A DNA stretch of 64,000 bases, taken from NCBI GenBank assembly GCA_034401135.1, contig JAWZSP010000003.1, positions 4,774,001-4,838,000 on the forward strand, written 5' to 3'. Origin of the DNA: Volutella citrinella. Its lineage: Eukaryota > Ascomycota > Sordariomycetes > Hypocreales > Nectriaceae. Shown here in pieces: positions 38,879 through 48,422 of this stretch (the first letter of the stretch is position 1; each line of letters starts with the position of its first letter). The notes beneath the pieces are model-generated. The model was not told the DNA's origin, ran no database searches, and saw only the letters and a program-made list of their open reading frames with translations. A program made the position numbers and the translations under genes.

Positions 38879-39881
38879 AATCGCGTGTCAGAGAATGACG
38901 AGAGGGTGGTGTAATGATTATGATTGAGCGTTCTATACTTGCATATCTGGGGTCAGGGTTACCGACATATGGTGCTTCATTTTCTGGGCTACTGGGTTGG
39001 GAACGGAGTTTTTATCGCTTGCGTTTTGTTGTAGATGCATTACTGGGGATAGAACCATGGCGGTACAAGGACAGCCGAGAGCAGCAGAGTTTCTATGCAT
39101 AGAGACCACCATTGCAGAAAATTGCGCAGTGACCTTTTTTTTCAGCTCATTCCCAATACGCATTCCTTGGGCTGGCCCATGAACTTGATGAGATTGTTGA
39201 TATTCGTACACTCTGATGCTCGCAAGTTGCGCGGTTTCTAGCTCTTCGTTGTTTGGAACAGGGACATGTCACAGGATGAGGCATTAGGTTTTTATGAATT
39301 GTTCTCTTTTGTAAACTGACTTCTGTTGTATCAACAGCAGTGATGGCAATCTTGCCCTAAAACTACTCATGACTTTTTCCGCAGAGAAAAGAAAAACGTC
39401 GAGGGCAATTTCGCTGCCCCTACAGCCAAGATGCAGCAAGCCTAACCGGCTGTCTGTCATAACAGTAAAAAAACGATGGAAGAGAAGTAGACAGGTATCT
39501 TCGTTGAATGCCTCCCGAACCCAACCGCTTTGTCCAATAACGCCGGTTCCAAAAACAAGACCAAAAAAGACAATGAAGAAAATAGAAAAGAAGAGGTCGA
39601 GGAACGATGTTCGAGCCTGAAAATGCCTAATTATACAGGACATGACCGCAGGAGATCCCAGTGTCGTAATTGTACCCATAGATATAGAGAGAGGACAATA
39701 TTGGAGACGTGTTTCCCATGGTGTCGGATGCTTTGCATAATAAAAACCCAAAATGATGCTCAACGAATGATGCAAACAACAGAACCGGATAAATGACGAA
39801 ATCCGCTGCAAAGATTGAGAGAAAAAAGTAGATGTGGAAAAGATGAACAGAGAATAGAACAGGAAGGTGGGAGCACGCTGG
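38879..39881. other. Convergent 3' region between OPT and NRPS-like genes
   Basis: One kilobase, clearly more AT-rich than its flanks, holding the two facing 3' untranslated regions. Open frames on either strand (for example 39,284-39,940 on minus) are hydrophobic or Lys-rich readings of AT-rich DNA without domains. A-rich runs such as AATAAAAACC near 39,740 could act in polyadenylation, but no site can be fixed. Confidence 0.6.
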
Positions 39882-42800
39882 CTAGTTGACTTTGGCCAAC
39901 GTGACGCCACCTTCGCAGACAGTCTTGTTGCCATAGTCATTCAGATCAACTCCGCCAGAGAAGCTAATTGGGCTGATGGCGTCGATCTCGCCAATGACGG
40001 GCGCTGGGCCGATGACGGGCGCTGCGGCATTGCGATCGCGATCGGAGGAGGCGCTGTTGCGACCAGATCGCGAGCCCTGCTGCTGCTGCTGCTCGCCGGC
40101 GCTGTCCTCCTTAATGGTGTGGAAGCGGGCAGTGCTGGCTCGTCGCGCGGGGGTAGCGGGCGTAATAGGCGACAGCTGGGACTCGAATTCGCGGAGCGAG
40201 TTCTTGCGCTTCCAGCTGGGGGAGGGCTTGATGGCCAGATCCTTGACGTTGCCACGGCTGTCCCTGCCGCGGAGGCGGCGGATGCTGTGCTTCCAGGAGG
40301 CGTCGGAGGGATCCCTAGTGATGTTGTTGTAGTTGCTGACGGTGCTGCCCAGGCTGCTGACGCTGTTGCCATTGAGCGGCGTAGTTGAGCGCGGGCGCCA
40401 TGGCACGGCGGCCTGGCTGAGGGCGTCGAGGCGAGAGGCCATGCTCTTGTGGCGCAGGGGCAGGGAGAGCGATCCCGACTCGCGGAGGCGGCGGGCGATG
40501 AGCTCCAGCTGCGCAAAGGCCGTGGGGTTCTCGATGATGTCCTCGGGCGTGAGGTTGATGAGCTCAAGGCCGTTGATCCTCACCTTGGCGGGAAGGTCCA
40601 CGTTGAGACGCTGGGCCAGAGCGTGGGCGGGTAGCAGCAGTGCTGATGAGCTGCCCTCGAGGTTGTAGAAGGCAGTCTGTTGGCGCTCGGCGTCGGACAC
40701 GCCCTCGGTTGGCTGCTTGAGAACATCGGCCCAGACAGCCGAGATGGCTGCCTCGAGGTCGGTGCGCTGCTGGGGAAGTAGCAGCTGGTCCAGAGGAATG
40801 CGCAGCGTGCTGGTCTCGGGCATGGGCAGCGGGATCTGCTTGTCGGAGCGCGCAATCTCCTCGGCCGACTGCATCAGGGGCTGGTCGAGTGTGTCGGTGT
40901 AGGTGAGCGTCTCGATCGCCGCCACGAGGAGGCGGAGGCAGTCGTGGGCGAAGCTGGGGCTGACACGGCTGTCGGCAAACTTGAGCTCGAGCTTCAGGCG
41001 CTCGGCGCCTTCGGTGGAGGAGCAGAGCATCAGGTCCGGCATGTCCTGCGCCTCGGGGTCGACGGTGCGGAAGGAGAAGGTCGTGTCCGCCATGTTGAGC
41101 GTCGCGGAGCCCAGGGACAGGGGCTTGCTGCGGTGGTGCACGACGGTGCTGAACTGGGTCCACGACGGCCAGTTGGTGCACTTGGCCACCAGCTCGCGCA
41201 TGCTGAAGCCCTCGTACTTGGCGTTGCTGCGGCGCTGGCGCTTGACGTACTTCATCAGGTCGATGGGGCTACTGTGCAGCGACGGGAACTTGACGCGCAC
41301 CGGGATGGTGTTGGTCAGGGGACCGATCATGCAAGCGACGTCCGTCTCCTCGGGGAGAGGGACGTGGTGGGCTTGGATGACCTCGCCAAAGAGCACATCG
41401 CTGTTGCCAGAGATGGTGGCCAGCATATATGCCCAGGCAGCCTTGACGACCATGTCCTGGGAAATGCCAACACTGCCGAGGGCGCCCATCTTGACCGTCT
41501 CCTGGATGCTGGTGATCTGACCAGTCGGGCCATAGGGCTTGGAGTGGTCAATCACCTGCGTCATCCTGGCGCCCTCGAGCTGGGTACGCCAGAACTCGAG
41601 GCCCTCCTGGTAGTACTCCTCCTTGCGCGTGGCTCGCACGTACTCGAAGAAGCTGGCGACATCGCTGGCAGGGTCCTTGGTCTCCTCGTACAGTCCGATG
41701 AGGTCCTGCACTAGGAGCGGCACCGAGGCGTCGTCGATCTGAGTCCTGCTGAGGCGCATGATGAGTGTGCCCTGCTTTCCGGCATCCAGGTAGGTGAACT
41801 GGGTGACGGGCTCGTGGGGCTTGAACTCCAGCTCCTGGTCCTGCTTGATGAGCTTGGTCGCCACGGTCTCCAGTCGCCAGTGGGGGCAGGGATACTTCAG
41901 GAAAGCAGCCTTGAAGGCGCCGCTGAGTACCTGGCAGACGCGGTCCTCGTGCGCGACAAAAGCGGTGCGGAGGACGGGGTGCATGCGCGAGAGGGAGTCG
42001 CAGGCCTCCTCCAACTTGGACACGTTGATGGGCCCGTTGAAGTCCAAGACCAGGGACACAATGTCAGCGCGCGACTTGTACATGCCAAGCTCAAGGCTTC
42101 GCACCTGTGGCGCGGCGGCGTCAGTCACGTCTAGGATCTCGTGCGACTGGAGGTTGAGCTTGGGCGCGATGACATCCTTGATCAGCTTCTGATCGCCGAC
42201 GGCAGAGATGGTGATGCGAGACCCCGTAGCAGGGGTACCGCTGCGCTTGGCGACCTTTTCAGTAGCCATGGCGCGGCAAATCTCAGTGAGGGTGGCATGG
42301 CGGCAGATGTCGTTGAGCGTGATGCGAAGGCCAAATTTGCGGCAGGCCACGACCAGCTCGGCGGCGAGGAACTTGTTGCCGCCGCAGGAGAAGAAGCTGC
42401 TGGTGCCCTTGATGTCCGAGGGCGATGTTCCCAGGACGCGGGCCCAGATGGAGCGCATCACCTCCTCGGGCCGGGTCAGAGGCAGAGGCTTCTGGGCGAG
42501 GATCACGCGCTGGATCTCGAGCGGGTTCGGCACAGTCGACATCTCGAGAAGCTCGCCGTATGTGTGCTCCGCAGTAATGCGTTGAAGCTTGCGGCGGTTG
42601 ATCTTGAGCGACGTCGAGGTGGGGAACGACTTCATCGGAATGAAGAGAGACGGGACACAGTGGTCAGGAAGGCGAGGCGTGTTGGCGTCGACAGTGTTGT
42701 CCAGAGACGCCTCAAAGAGGCGCTGTGCGATAAAGGTGCGCTCCTTGACCTGGAGGCTGACGTTGTCGAAGCCCTCCTTTCCGTGGAACAAGGCACCGCC

Positions 42801-45800
42801 CAGCTCGATAAAGGCGGCGAGGACCTTGAGCTGATCCTTGGTGTAGACGGTGTCGACGACCACGTCGATGCCGTGGCCGAGAACCCGTCGCATGTAAGCC
42901 TCAACATCGGAGACGTCGACGCTGGAGCCGTCCACGACGACCTCGTCACGGGCGCTGGAAATGAACTGGACGTTGCCATTGTCCAGGTAGCGCACGCGGT
43001 GGCCCGTCTTGAGGTATCGCGGCTTCTGCTTCTCCGCGGGGGTCATGTGGTGCATGCTGGGAGCGACCAGGGGCTGGTCGGGCAAGTATCTGTGAGGAGT
43101 GACAACGGGGGCGTCAATGGCGAGCTCGCCAATGGCACCGATGGGCATCATCTTGCGCGGGTCGGTCGGGTTGAGGACCCAGAAGCGACCGGAGAGGGGA
43201 GGTGCGATGATGCTCAGGTCCTTGTCCTTGGTGACCTCGGTAATGGAGATACCAAGCGGGCAGATGTCGGGGGCGCCATAGGCGAGCAGGATGTTGCGGT
43301 TCTCCATCCAGGGCTCGTAGGTATCGGGGTCCAGCTTGCGGGTGCGGAAGCAGAGAGTCTTGAGCGAAGGCACCTCGGCGGGGCTGATGCGTCGTGCGAG
43401 AACACCCGTCATGTAAGTCCAAGTAACCTTCATGCGAGCCATGACGCCAGGCAGGTCATGCATGCGATCGCGAGACGAGGGGATGCAGACACAGCCGCCG
43501 TGGACCATTGTGCCGAGCATCTCAACCAGGGAGATGTCGACGTTGAAGGCCGAGAGCTGCATCACGCGGCTGGTGCTGTCCATCTTGAGCGCCTCACCCT
43601 GGCTGGTGAAGACGGAGCAGAGGGAGGCGTGGGTGAAGAAGATGCTGCGGGACTCGCCAGAGCTGGTGCGCTTGGGGGTCACGAAAACGCAGGCAGCGTG
43701 GTCGGGAGTCGGCTTGCGGGCGAGGAAGGACATCTGCTGAGGCAGCGAGGCAAAGAAGTTGTCATTGATCACCACCAGATTGAGCACGATGCTGCTGAGA
43801 TCCTTCCAGCCCGTCTCAGAGCTCAGGACGATGCGCGGGCTGAGGTGGGTGATGGTGGAGCGGACCGTGATCTGGTCCTGGCAGTCGAGAGCGACGAAGG
43901 AGGCGCCGGCCTGGAGGACCGCAAGGAGCATGATGGGCGCCCAGCGGTTCTTGTCCAGGACAACAGGTATAACCATTCCAGGGCCGACACCCAGGTTGAG
44001 GAGATAGGTCCTCAGCCGGGTGGCCATGGTGGCCAGCTCGAGGTAGGTCACATCACCGTCCCAGGAGCAGATGGCCTGCGACTCGGGCTCCAGCTGAGCG
44101 TGGTGGAGGATGAGCTCGTGGAGGCACCCGGGCACCCTCTTGGTGCGCTGGGTGGACTCCCAGTCATGGAGGACGAGATGGGCGTAGTCGCGGTCGTTAA
44201 AGAGGTCCGTCTCGGCGATGAGGCGCGTAGGATACTCCAGGATGCTCTTGACGGCCTGCTCGAAGCTGTTCATCACACTGTGGATCTGGTTCGGCGACAG
44301 GTGCCGCGAGCTCAGGCTGGCGTGCAGGCGGTCGTCGGCGAACATGGCAGTCATGGAGAGCTCACAGTCGGACTGGCGGCCGCAGGTGACGAGGTTGGGA
44401 GTCGCGCCAATGGCGCCGTCTGACGACTCGACAACCTCGCCTGCGACAGTCTTGGCCTCCTCGAAGAAGAGGCAGGTGTTGAAGAGAGACTGGTCGCGGA
44501 CACGCAGGGCGTGCTGGATCTCGGCCATGGTCAGGTTCTGGTGCTTTTGAGACTGGGCCATCATGTCACGGATGATCTTGAGGAGGTGGGCGACAGTCTT
44601 GTTCGGCGACACCTCGACTGAGCAGGGCAGGTTGGTGGCGAAGCTGCCAATGGCATCGGTGATGCCACTGAGCATGTCCTCGTCGCGTCCGCAAAACTGA
44701 TAGCCAAAGGTGACGTGGTCCATGCCGACAAAGGCACGCAGGACGAGCGCCCAAGCCAGCTGCAGCACAGTAGCGGGCTCAATGTCACGCTCCCAGCAGA
44801 AGGTGACAAGCTGCTCGCGCTTCACGTCCAAGTCGAAGGGCTGGTGTCGGGGAGCGTCCTCGGCGTTGGGGCTAAGTCGGGGGAAGATGCACGGTCTTGT
44901 GTCGAGGAGGCCGGCCTTCCAGACTTCCAGGCTGTAGGCTGTGTCAATAGAAGAAGTGTGGTAGAGGTAAGTCTTGTGGAGGGCTTCGTTGTGAGTAGGG
45001 GCTTCGCCGCAGTAGACGCGGCTGAGCTCCGAGACCAGGTTGTGGACGCTGCCGAGATCGCAGATGGCCTGGCTGACATCGATGCGGACAAACGTCTTGG
45101 TCTTTGTGCGGCACACGGAGAGACGGTGACGGGGCTCCGTCAACTGCGACTTGTTCAGCGTGGGGAGTTGGGACAGTGCCTCCTCGGGTCGCGTTGACTC
45201 GATGAAGAGCATTTGGGGTGAGATCTTCTTGAGAACGACCTGATCGAAAAGGCCGTCCCGGGAGACACTATCGATGAAGATGCTTCGTAGCGCGGGCTTC
45301 TCGTTGACGATGCTCTCCCAGGCGGCGCAGAGGCGCGTCTTCTCCACCGCCGTGCCGTCAAGGGCTCGGAGCTCGTAGACACCGTGGACGTGGAAGTTCT
45401 CAATGTCCTGGCTCTGGGCCATGAGAATCTCCTGCTGCGAGGGAGTGACGGGGTAAATGGTCTCCATGTCGTAGACACTGGGGATGCTGCCTCCAGCAAG
45501 CCTGTCACTCGTGAGCCTCGCCAGCGCCTTGTAGGTTGTGCGCAGTAGAGGGACATCAGAGAGAGTCAGCTCGGGTTCGTGGTATCGCAGCTTTCCAATC
45601 GCCTCGAGGACGAGGTGCTCAAAGGTCTCAATCCACGTCTCAATCTTGGAGCACAGGCTAGATGTCTGGTTGTAGGTAAACTCGACGTGGGTTCGAGTGT
45701 CGTCCCGGATAACGGAGCACTCGAAGACGGCGATTCTGCCCACCTCGGGGCCGACCTGTGATCGGACAGACCCAACTTCCTGGCCGGGGGCCGAGGTAGG

Positions 45801-47846
45801 CTCCAGGATGCCTCCCTTTCGCTGGATCTGCTGCAGAGCGTCAAAGTAGCTGAAGAGGATCTCGACGGGGATGCGGGTAGCGGCGCTCTGGCCGCCCGAG
45901 AACTCGGAGGTGAAGAAGGGAATGCCGTCTCGGGGGATGGCCCGTCGGGTATCCTTCATGAGCTTGATGGTCTGGATAATGTCGGTGGCGGCGTCCATGC
46001 CCACGCCAATGGGGCAGAGGGAGGTGAACCAGCCAACAGTCTCCATGATGTTGAAGTCGGCGTGGACGGCGTCTCGGCCGTGCTCCTGCTTCCATAGTGT
46101 GGGAGGGGCCCGGTTGGGGAAGATCTGGCTGAAGGACAGGAGCAGACAGGCGAGGAAGATGTCTGAGGTCTCGGTGCGCAAGACATTGTTGCAAGTTTCC
46201 TGCAGAATGGCTGAGAGCTCCTCGCTTAATGAGAAAGACACCTTCTTGCTGTTTCCGTAGGTGTTGGTGTCCTGGGTGACGCCCCAGTACTCCAGGTTCG
46301 CTGGTAGCACGTCAAAGGGGAGTGTGGGCTCAAAGAGGCGCTGGCTCATCTCGAAGCTCTGGAAATCCACCCAGTGGGGGAAAGGGATGGAACCTTCGGA
46401 CAGAAGGCAGCCCTCGCGGAGGAGCTCGTCCAGGTCATGGGTGATGATTCGCCATGAAATCAGGTCCACCACCAGGTGGTGGGCCACCAGGTAGATGAGC
46501 TGCTCATTCTCATTCTTGATGTGCTCGACGGCGAAGACGGGGCCGTCGACGGGATTGATGGCGCGCTCCGCCTCCTCGATGGACTGCTGGATGTCCTCCT
46601 GGTCCGCATCAGTGTGGTAAACAAACCGATAAGAGTTGGCAGCCTGGGGGATAATAGTTTGCGCCCAGCCATCCTCGACGGGGCGGAAGCGGGCCCGGAG
46701 CATGGCGTGGCGGGCCACAACGGCCTCGACAGCCGCCTCAATGTCTGAGGGCTCGGCTCCTCCCTTGACTCGGAGCATAATGCTCTGGGTGTAGCGGAAC
46801 CCGGCATCTCGGATCGTCATGGACTGCCTTTGCTTGCTCATGGAGATCTGGAAGTAGAGCGCCTGCATGGGGGAGAGGGAGAAGCACTCGGCCTCGGGCG
46901 CCATCTCCTCCTCCTTCCACTGCTCATGGCGGGACTCGACCCAAGAAAAGGCCACCTGCTCGCGCGTCGACTGGCCCTCTTGGAGCCGGGGCTCGGGAAT
47001 CTGTAGCTTCATAATCTCATTGTGCAGGGTCTCATTAGCGTTTTGCACCCAGGTCTGCATCTTCCTCGTGTCTGGTTTGCCCTCGCTGAGCTGGGGCATC
47101 GACTTGAGAGGGATCCAGATGCGCGGGCGCTGGGCTTCAGTGGCCCATTCCTGTACTATTAGGCGAAGCGAGCGAATCTCTCGCTTGTGAATGCTGTAGT
47201 CTGAGGGGGGAGGTAGGGAGACCTCGTTTGAGGGGTGGAGTTCAATCTGGGATCCGGCGTTGATCATGACGAGGGCCACCAGCTGGCCGTCAAAGGGCCC
47301 AGCCTTGGGCTTCACCAGGAAGACCTCATTGACGTGAGGGTTCGAGCGCAGCAAGCTCTCAATGTCGTCGGACTTTTGGGGAGCGGCGGTGCCGGAATTA
47401 GAGCTGGGCCGTGTCGACACGGAGCCATAGCTGGATACTGAGTCGGCCCAGCGGCGGTGACCGGGAGTGAACATGTCCTCGGCAGGACTCTCGCTAGAGC
47501 CGTTGGAGTCGTCCTCTGATGAGCTCGCCTTTGTGTTGTTTAGGGCAGCCACGGCGATGTTGGGGGGGAAGGGTGTTAAGCGGGTCTGGAGCTCGGCGAG
47601 GGTGTGACACTGCATGGTATCGGCGGGTTTGACGTCGACACCCTTCCTCCGGCAGGCGAGCTGGAGGGCTTCGGCGGCTTCTAGGTCGCCACCGAGGTCT
47701 GTGAATGAATCGAAGAGAAGGATTTCGTGGCGGGGGATGTTGAGGGTCTGGGCCACGGCCAGTATTAGGCGCTCCTCGGCAGGCTCGTCGTGGATGACAT
47801 CGGTGTCTAGCCTAGGTAGGCTTCGTCTGAATCCTTCCTCGGTCAT
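39882..47846 (-). CDS. NRPS-like multidomain protein with degenerate catalytic motifs
   Basis: Intronless, 2,654 residues from the ATG at 47846. Domains in order: carrier-like (about 25-92), a piece resembling the C-terminal adenylation subdomain (about 160-268, ending in an EGKPDTRK motif), epimerization (about 320-765), condensation (about 795-1,215), adenylation (about 1,237-1,772), carrier (about 1,795-1,865), condensation (about 1,910-2,315), carrier-like (about 2,365-2,455), then a basic Ser-rich tail with a Gln run. Many active sites are changed. The carrier serine is Leu in GGDL (55) and Lys in CGGNK (1,825). The condensation SHAxxDG motifs read SQAICDL (about 926) and SRTQIDD (2,033). 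Adenylation A3 reads TPKRTSSGES and the A7 TGD is TGH. HHLVVDLISW of the epimerization domain (456-465) and a Ser in the last carrier (EGSSS) survive. An uninterrupted frame argues against decay. It is probably a pseudo-synthetase of unknown role. Confidence 0.92.
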   Translation of the reverse strand: MTEEGFRRSLPRLDTDVIHDEPAEERLILAVAQTLNIPRHEILLFDSFTDLGGDLEAAEALQLACRRKGVDVKPADTMQCHTLAELQTRLTPFPPNIAVAALNNTKASSSEDDSNGSSESPAEDMFTPGHRRWADSVSSYGSVSTRPSSNSGTAAPQKSDDIESLLRSNPHVNEVFLVKPKAGPFDGQLVALVMINAGSQIELHPSNEVSLPPPSDYSIHKREIRSLRLIVQEWATEAQRPRIWIPLKSMPQLSEGKPDTRKMQTWVQNANETLHNEIMKLQIPEPRLQEGQSTREQVAFSWVESRHEQWKEEEMAPEAECFSLSPMQALYFQISMSKQRQSMTIRDAGFRYTQSIMLRVKGGAEPSDIEAAVEAVVARHAMLRARFRPVEDGWAQTIIPQAANSYRFVYHTDADQEDIQQSIEEAERAINPVDGPVFAVEHIKNENEQLIYLVAHHLVVDLISWRIITHDLDELLREGCLLSEGSIPFPHWVDFQSFEMSQRLFEPTLPFDVLPANLEYWGVTQDTNTYGNSKKVSFSLSEELSAILQETCNNVLRTETSDIFLACLLLSFSQIFPNRAPPTLWKQEHGRDAVHADFNIMETVGWFTSLCPIGVGMDAATDIIQTIKLMKDTRRAIPRDGIPFFTSEFSGGQSAATRIPVEILFSYFDALQQIQRKGGILEPTSAPGQEVGSVRSQVGPEVGRIAVFECSVIRDDTRTHVEFTYNQTSSLCSKIETWIETFEHLVLEAIGKLRYHEPELTLSDVPLLRTTYKALARLTSDRLAGGSIPSVYDMETIYPVTPSQQEILMAQSQDIENFHVHGVYELRALDGTAVEKTRLCAAWESIVNEKPALRSIFIDSVSRDGLFDQVVLKKISPQMLFIESTRPEEALSQLPTLNKSQLTEPRHRLSVCRTKTKTFVRIDVSQAICDLGSVHNLVSELSRVYCGEAPTHNEALHKTYLYHTSSIDTAYSLEVWKAGLLDTRPCIFPRLSPNAEDAPRHQPFDLDVKREQLVTFCWERDIEPATVLQLAWALVLRAFVGMDHVTFGYQFCGRDEDMLSGITDAIGSFATNLPCSVEVSPNKTVAHLLKIIRDMMAQSQKHQNLTMAEIQHALRVRDQSLFNTCLFFEEAKTVAGEVVESSDGAIGATPNLVTCGRQSDCELSMTAMFADDRLHASLSSRHLSPNQIHSVMNSFEQAVKSILEYPTRLIAETDLFNDRDYAHLVLHDWESTQRTKRVPGCLHELILHHAQLEPESQAICSWDGDVTYLELATMATRLRTYLLNLGVGPGMVIPVVLDKNRWAPIMLLAVLQAGASFVALDCQDQITVRSTITHLSPRIVLSSETGWKDLSSIVLNLVVINDNFFASLPQQMSFLARKPTPDHAACVFVTPKRTSSGESRSIFFTHASLCSVFTSQGEALKMDSTSRVMQLSAFNVDISLVEMLGTMVHGGCVCIPSSRDRMHDLPGVMARMKVTWTYMTGVLARRISPAEVPSLKTLCFRTRKLDPDTYEPWMENRNILLAYGAPDICPLGISITEVTKDKDLSIIAPPLSGRFWVLNPTDPRKMMPIGAIGELAIDAPVVTPHRYLPDQPLVAPSMHHMTPAEKQKPRYLKTGHRVRYLDNGNVQFISSARDEVVVDGSSVDVSDVEAYMRRVLGHGIDVVVDTVYTKDQLKVLAAFIELGGALFHGKEGFDNVSLQVKERTFIAQRLFEASLDNTVDANTPRLPDHCVPSLFIPMKSFPTSTSLKINRRKLQRITAEHTYGELLEMSTVPNPLEIQRVILAQKPLPLTRPEEVMRSIWARVLGTSPSDIKGTSSFFSCGGNKFLAAELVVACRKFGLRITLNDICRHATLTEICRAMATEKVAKRSGTPATGSRITISAVGDQKLIKDVIAPKLNLQSHEILDVTDAAAPQVRSLELGMYKSRADIVSLVLDFNGPINVSKLEEACDSLSRMHPVLRTAFVAHEDRVCQVLSGAFKAAFLKYPCPHWRLETVATKLIKQDQELEFKPHEPVTQFTYLDAGKQGTLIMRLSRTQIDDASVPLLVQDLIGLYEETKDPASDVASFFEYVRATRKEEYYQEGLEFWRTQLEGARMTQVIDHSKPYGPTGQITSIQETVKMGALGSVGISQDMVVKAAWAYMLATISGNSDVLFGEVIQAHHVPLPEETDVACMIGPLTNTIPVRVKFPSLHSSPIDLMKYVKRQRRSNAKYEGFSMRELVAKCTNWPSWTQFSTVVHHRSKPLSLGSATLNMADTTFSFRTVDPEAQDMPDLMLCSSTEGAERLKLELKFADSRVSPSFAHDCLRLLVAAIETLTYTDTLDQPLMQSAEEIARSDKQIPLPMPETSTLRIPLDQLLLPQQRTDLEAAISAVWADVLKQPTEGVSDAERQQTAFYNLEGSSSALLLPAHALAQRLNVDLPAKVRINGLELINLTPEDIIENPTAFAQLELIARRLRESGSLSLPLRHKSMASRLDALSQAAVPWRPRSTTPLNGNSVSSLGSTVSNYNNITRDPSDASWKHSIRRLRGRDSRGNVKDLAIKPSPSWKRKNSLREFESQLSPITPATPARRASTARFHTIKEDSAGEQQQQQGSRSGRNSASSDRDRNAAAPVIGPAPVIGEIDAISPISFSGGVDLNDYGNKTVCEGGVTLAKVN

Positions 47847-48285
47847 AGCGAAGAGGCGTCGACGGACCACGAGGCCCGGAGTGAGGAATCAAGACACAAT
47901 GGAAGATTTCGCCTGCAGTTAATTCTTGGAGAGCAGGACAGGAGAGTAAGCAAGGAGAAAATGTCGAGATTGACAACGTCGCCGGTAGTGATTCCGTCTG
48001 CGTCTGCCGGCAGGGTATGCGGTAACGGCTTACAGGTTGCAAGGTGTAGGCAAATTGGATTGCCCGAATCAGCCAGGTCCAAGTCGACAGCCAAGAGGTC
48101 GCCGAACAAGAAGCTGTGAATTTGTAGAAGAAGCCAAAGTGCAACCCGGTGCAGATGCGAAGAAGAATGGGAAAAAGAGCTTCGGTCAGCAAGACGACGG
48201 CTTCGACGAGACGAGTGCAGGCCTGCGCCTCTAAGTAGGAAGCCGTGCATCATGGCTCCGGGGCTGGCTTCATGGATCGCCACCC

Positions 48286-48422
48286 ACCAAAGGAGCGGTA
48301 GCAGCACCACCACCAGCACCACCCCAAGACCCAAGACAACCCACACCTACCCACGCCCACAACGGCCACACACCCACGCGCATGCCCATACCCCTGCTCA
48401 AACCCACGCCCACCAAGACCCG
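48286..48422 (+). repeat. C/A-rich asymmetric tract upstream of the NRPS-like gene
   Basis: About 140 bases made almost wholly of CAC, CCAC and CCCA units on the plus strand, hence GTGGG-rich on the sense strand of the NRPS-like gene. It begins roughly 440 bp before the start codon. It could be a promoter element or simply low complexity. No specific binding factor is claimed. Confidence 0.5.

Noticed and set aside
39284..39940. A hydrophobic 218-codon minus-strand frame overlapping the NRPS-like 3' end
   Set aside because: It reads T-rich 3' untranslated sequence and its start lies inside the NRPS-like coding region in another frame. Phe/Ser/Leu runs explain the apparent membrane segments.
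42141..44423. A 760-codon open frame on the plus strand inside the NRPS-like gene
   Set aside because: It is exactly antisense to a strongly supported coding region with GC-rich third positions, a situation that creates long shadow frames. Its product is His/Asp/Val/Gly-rich with no domain.
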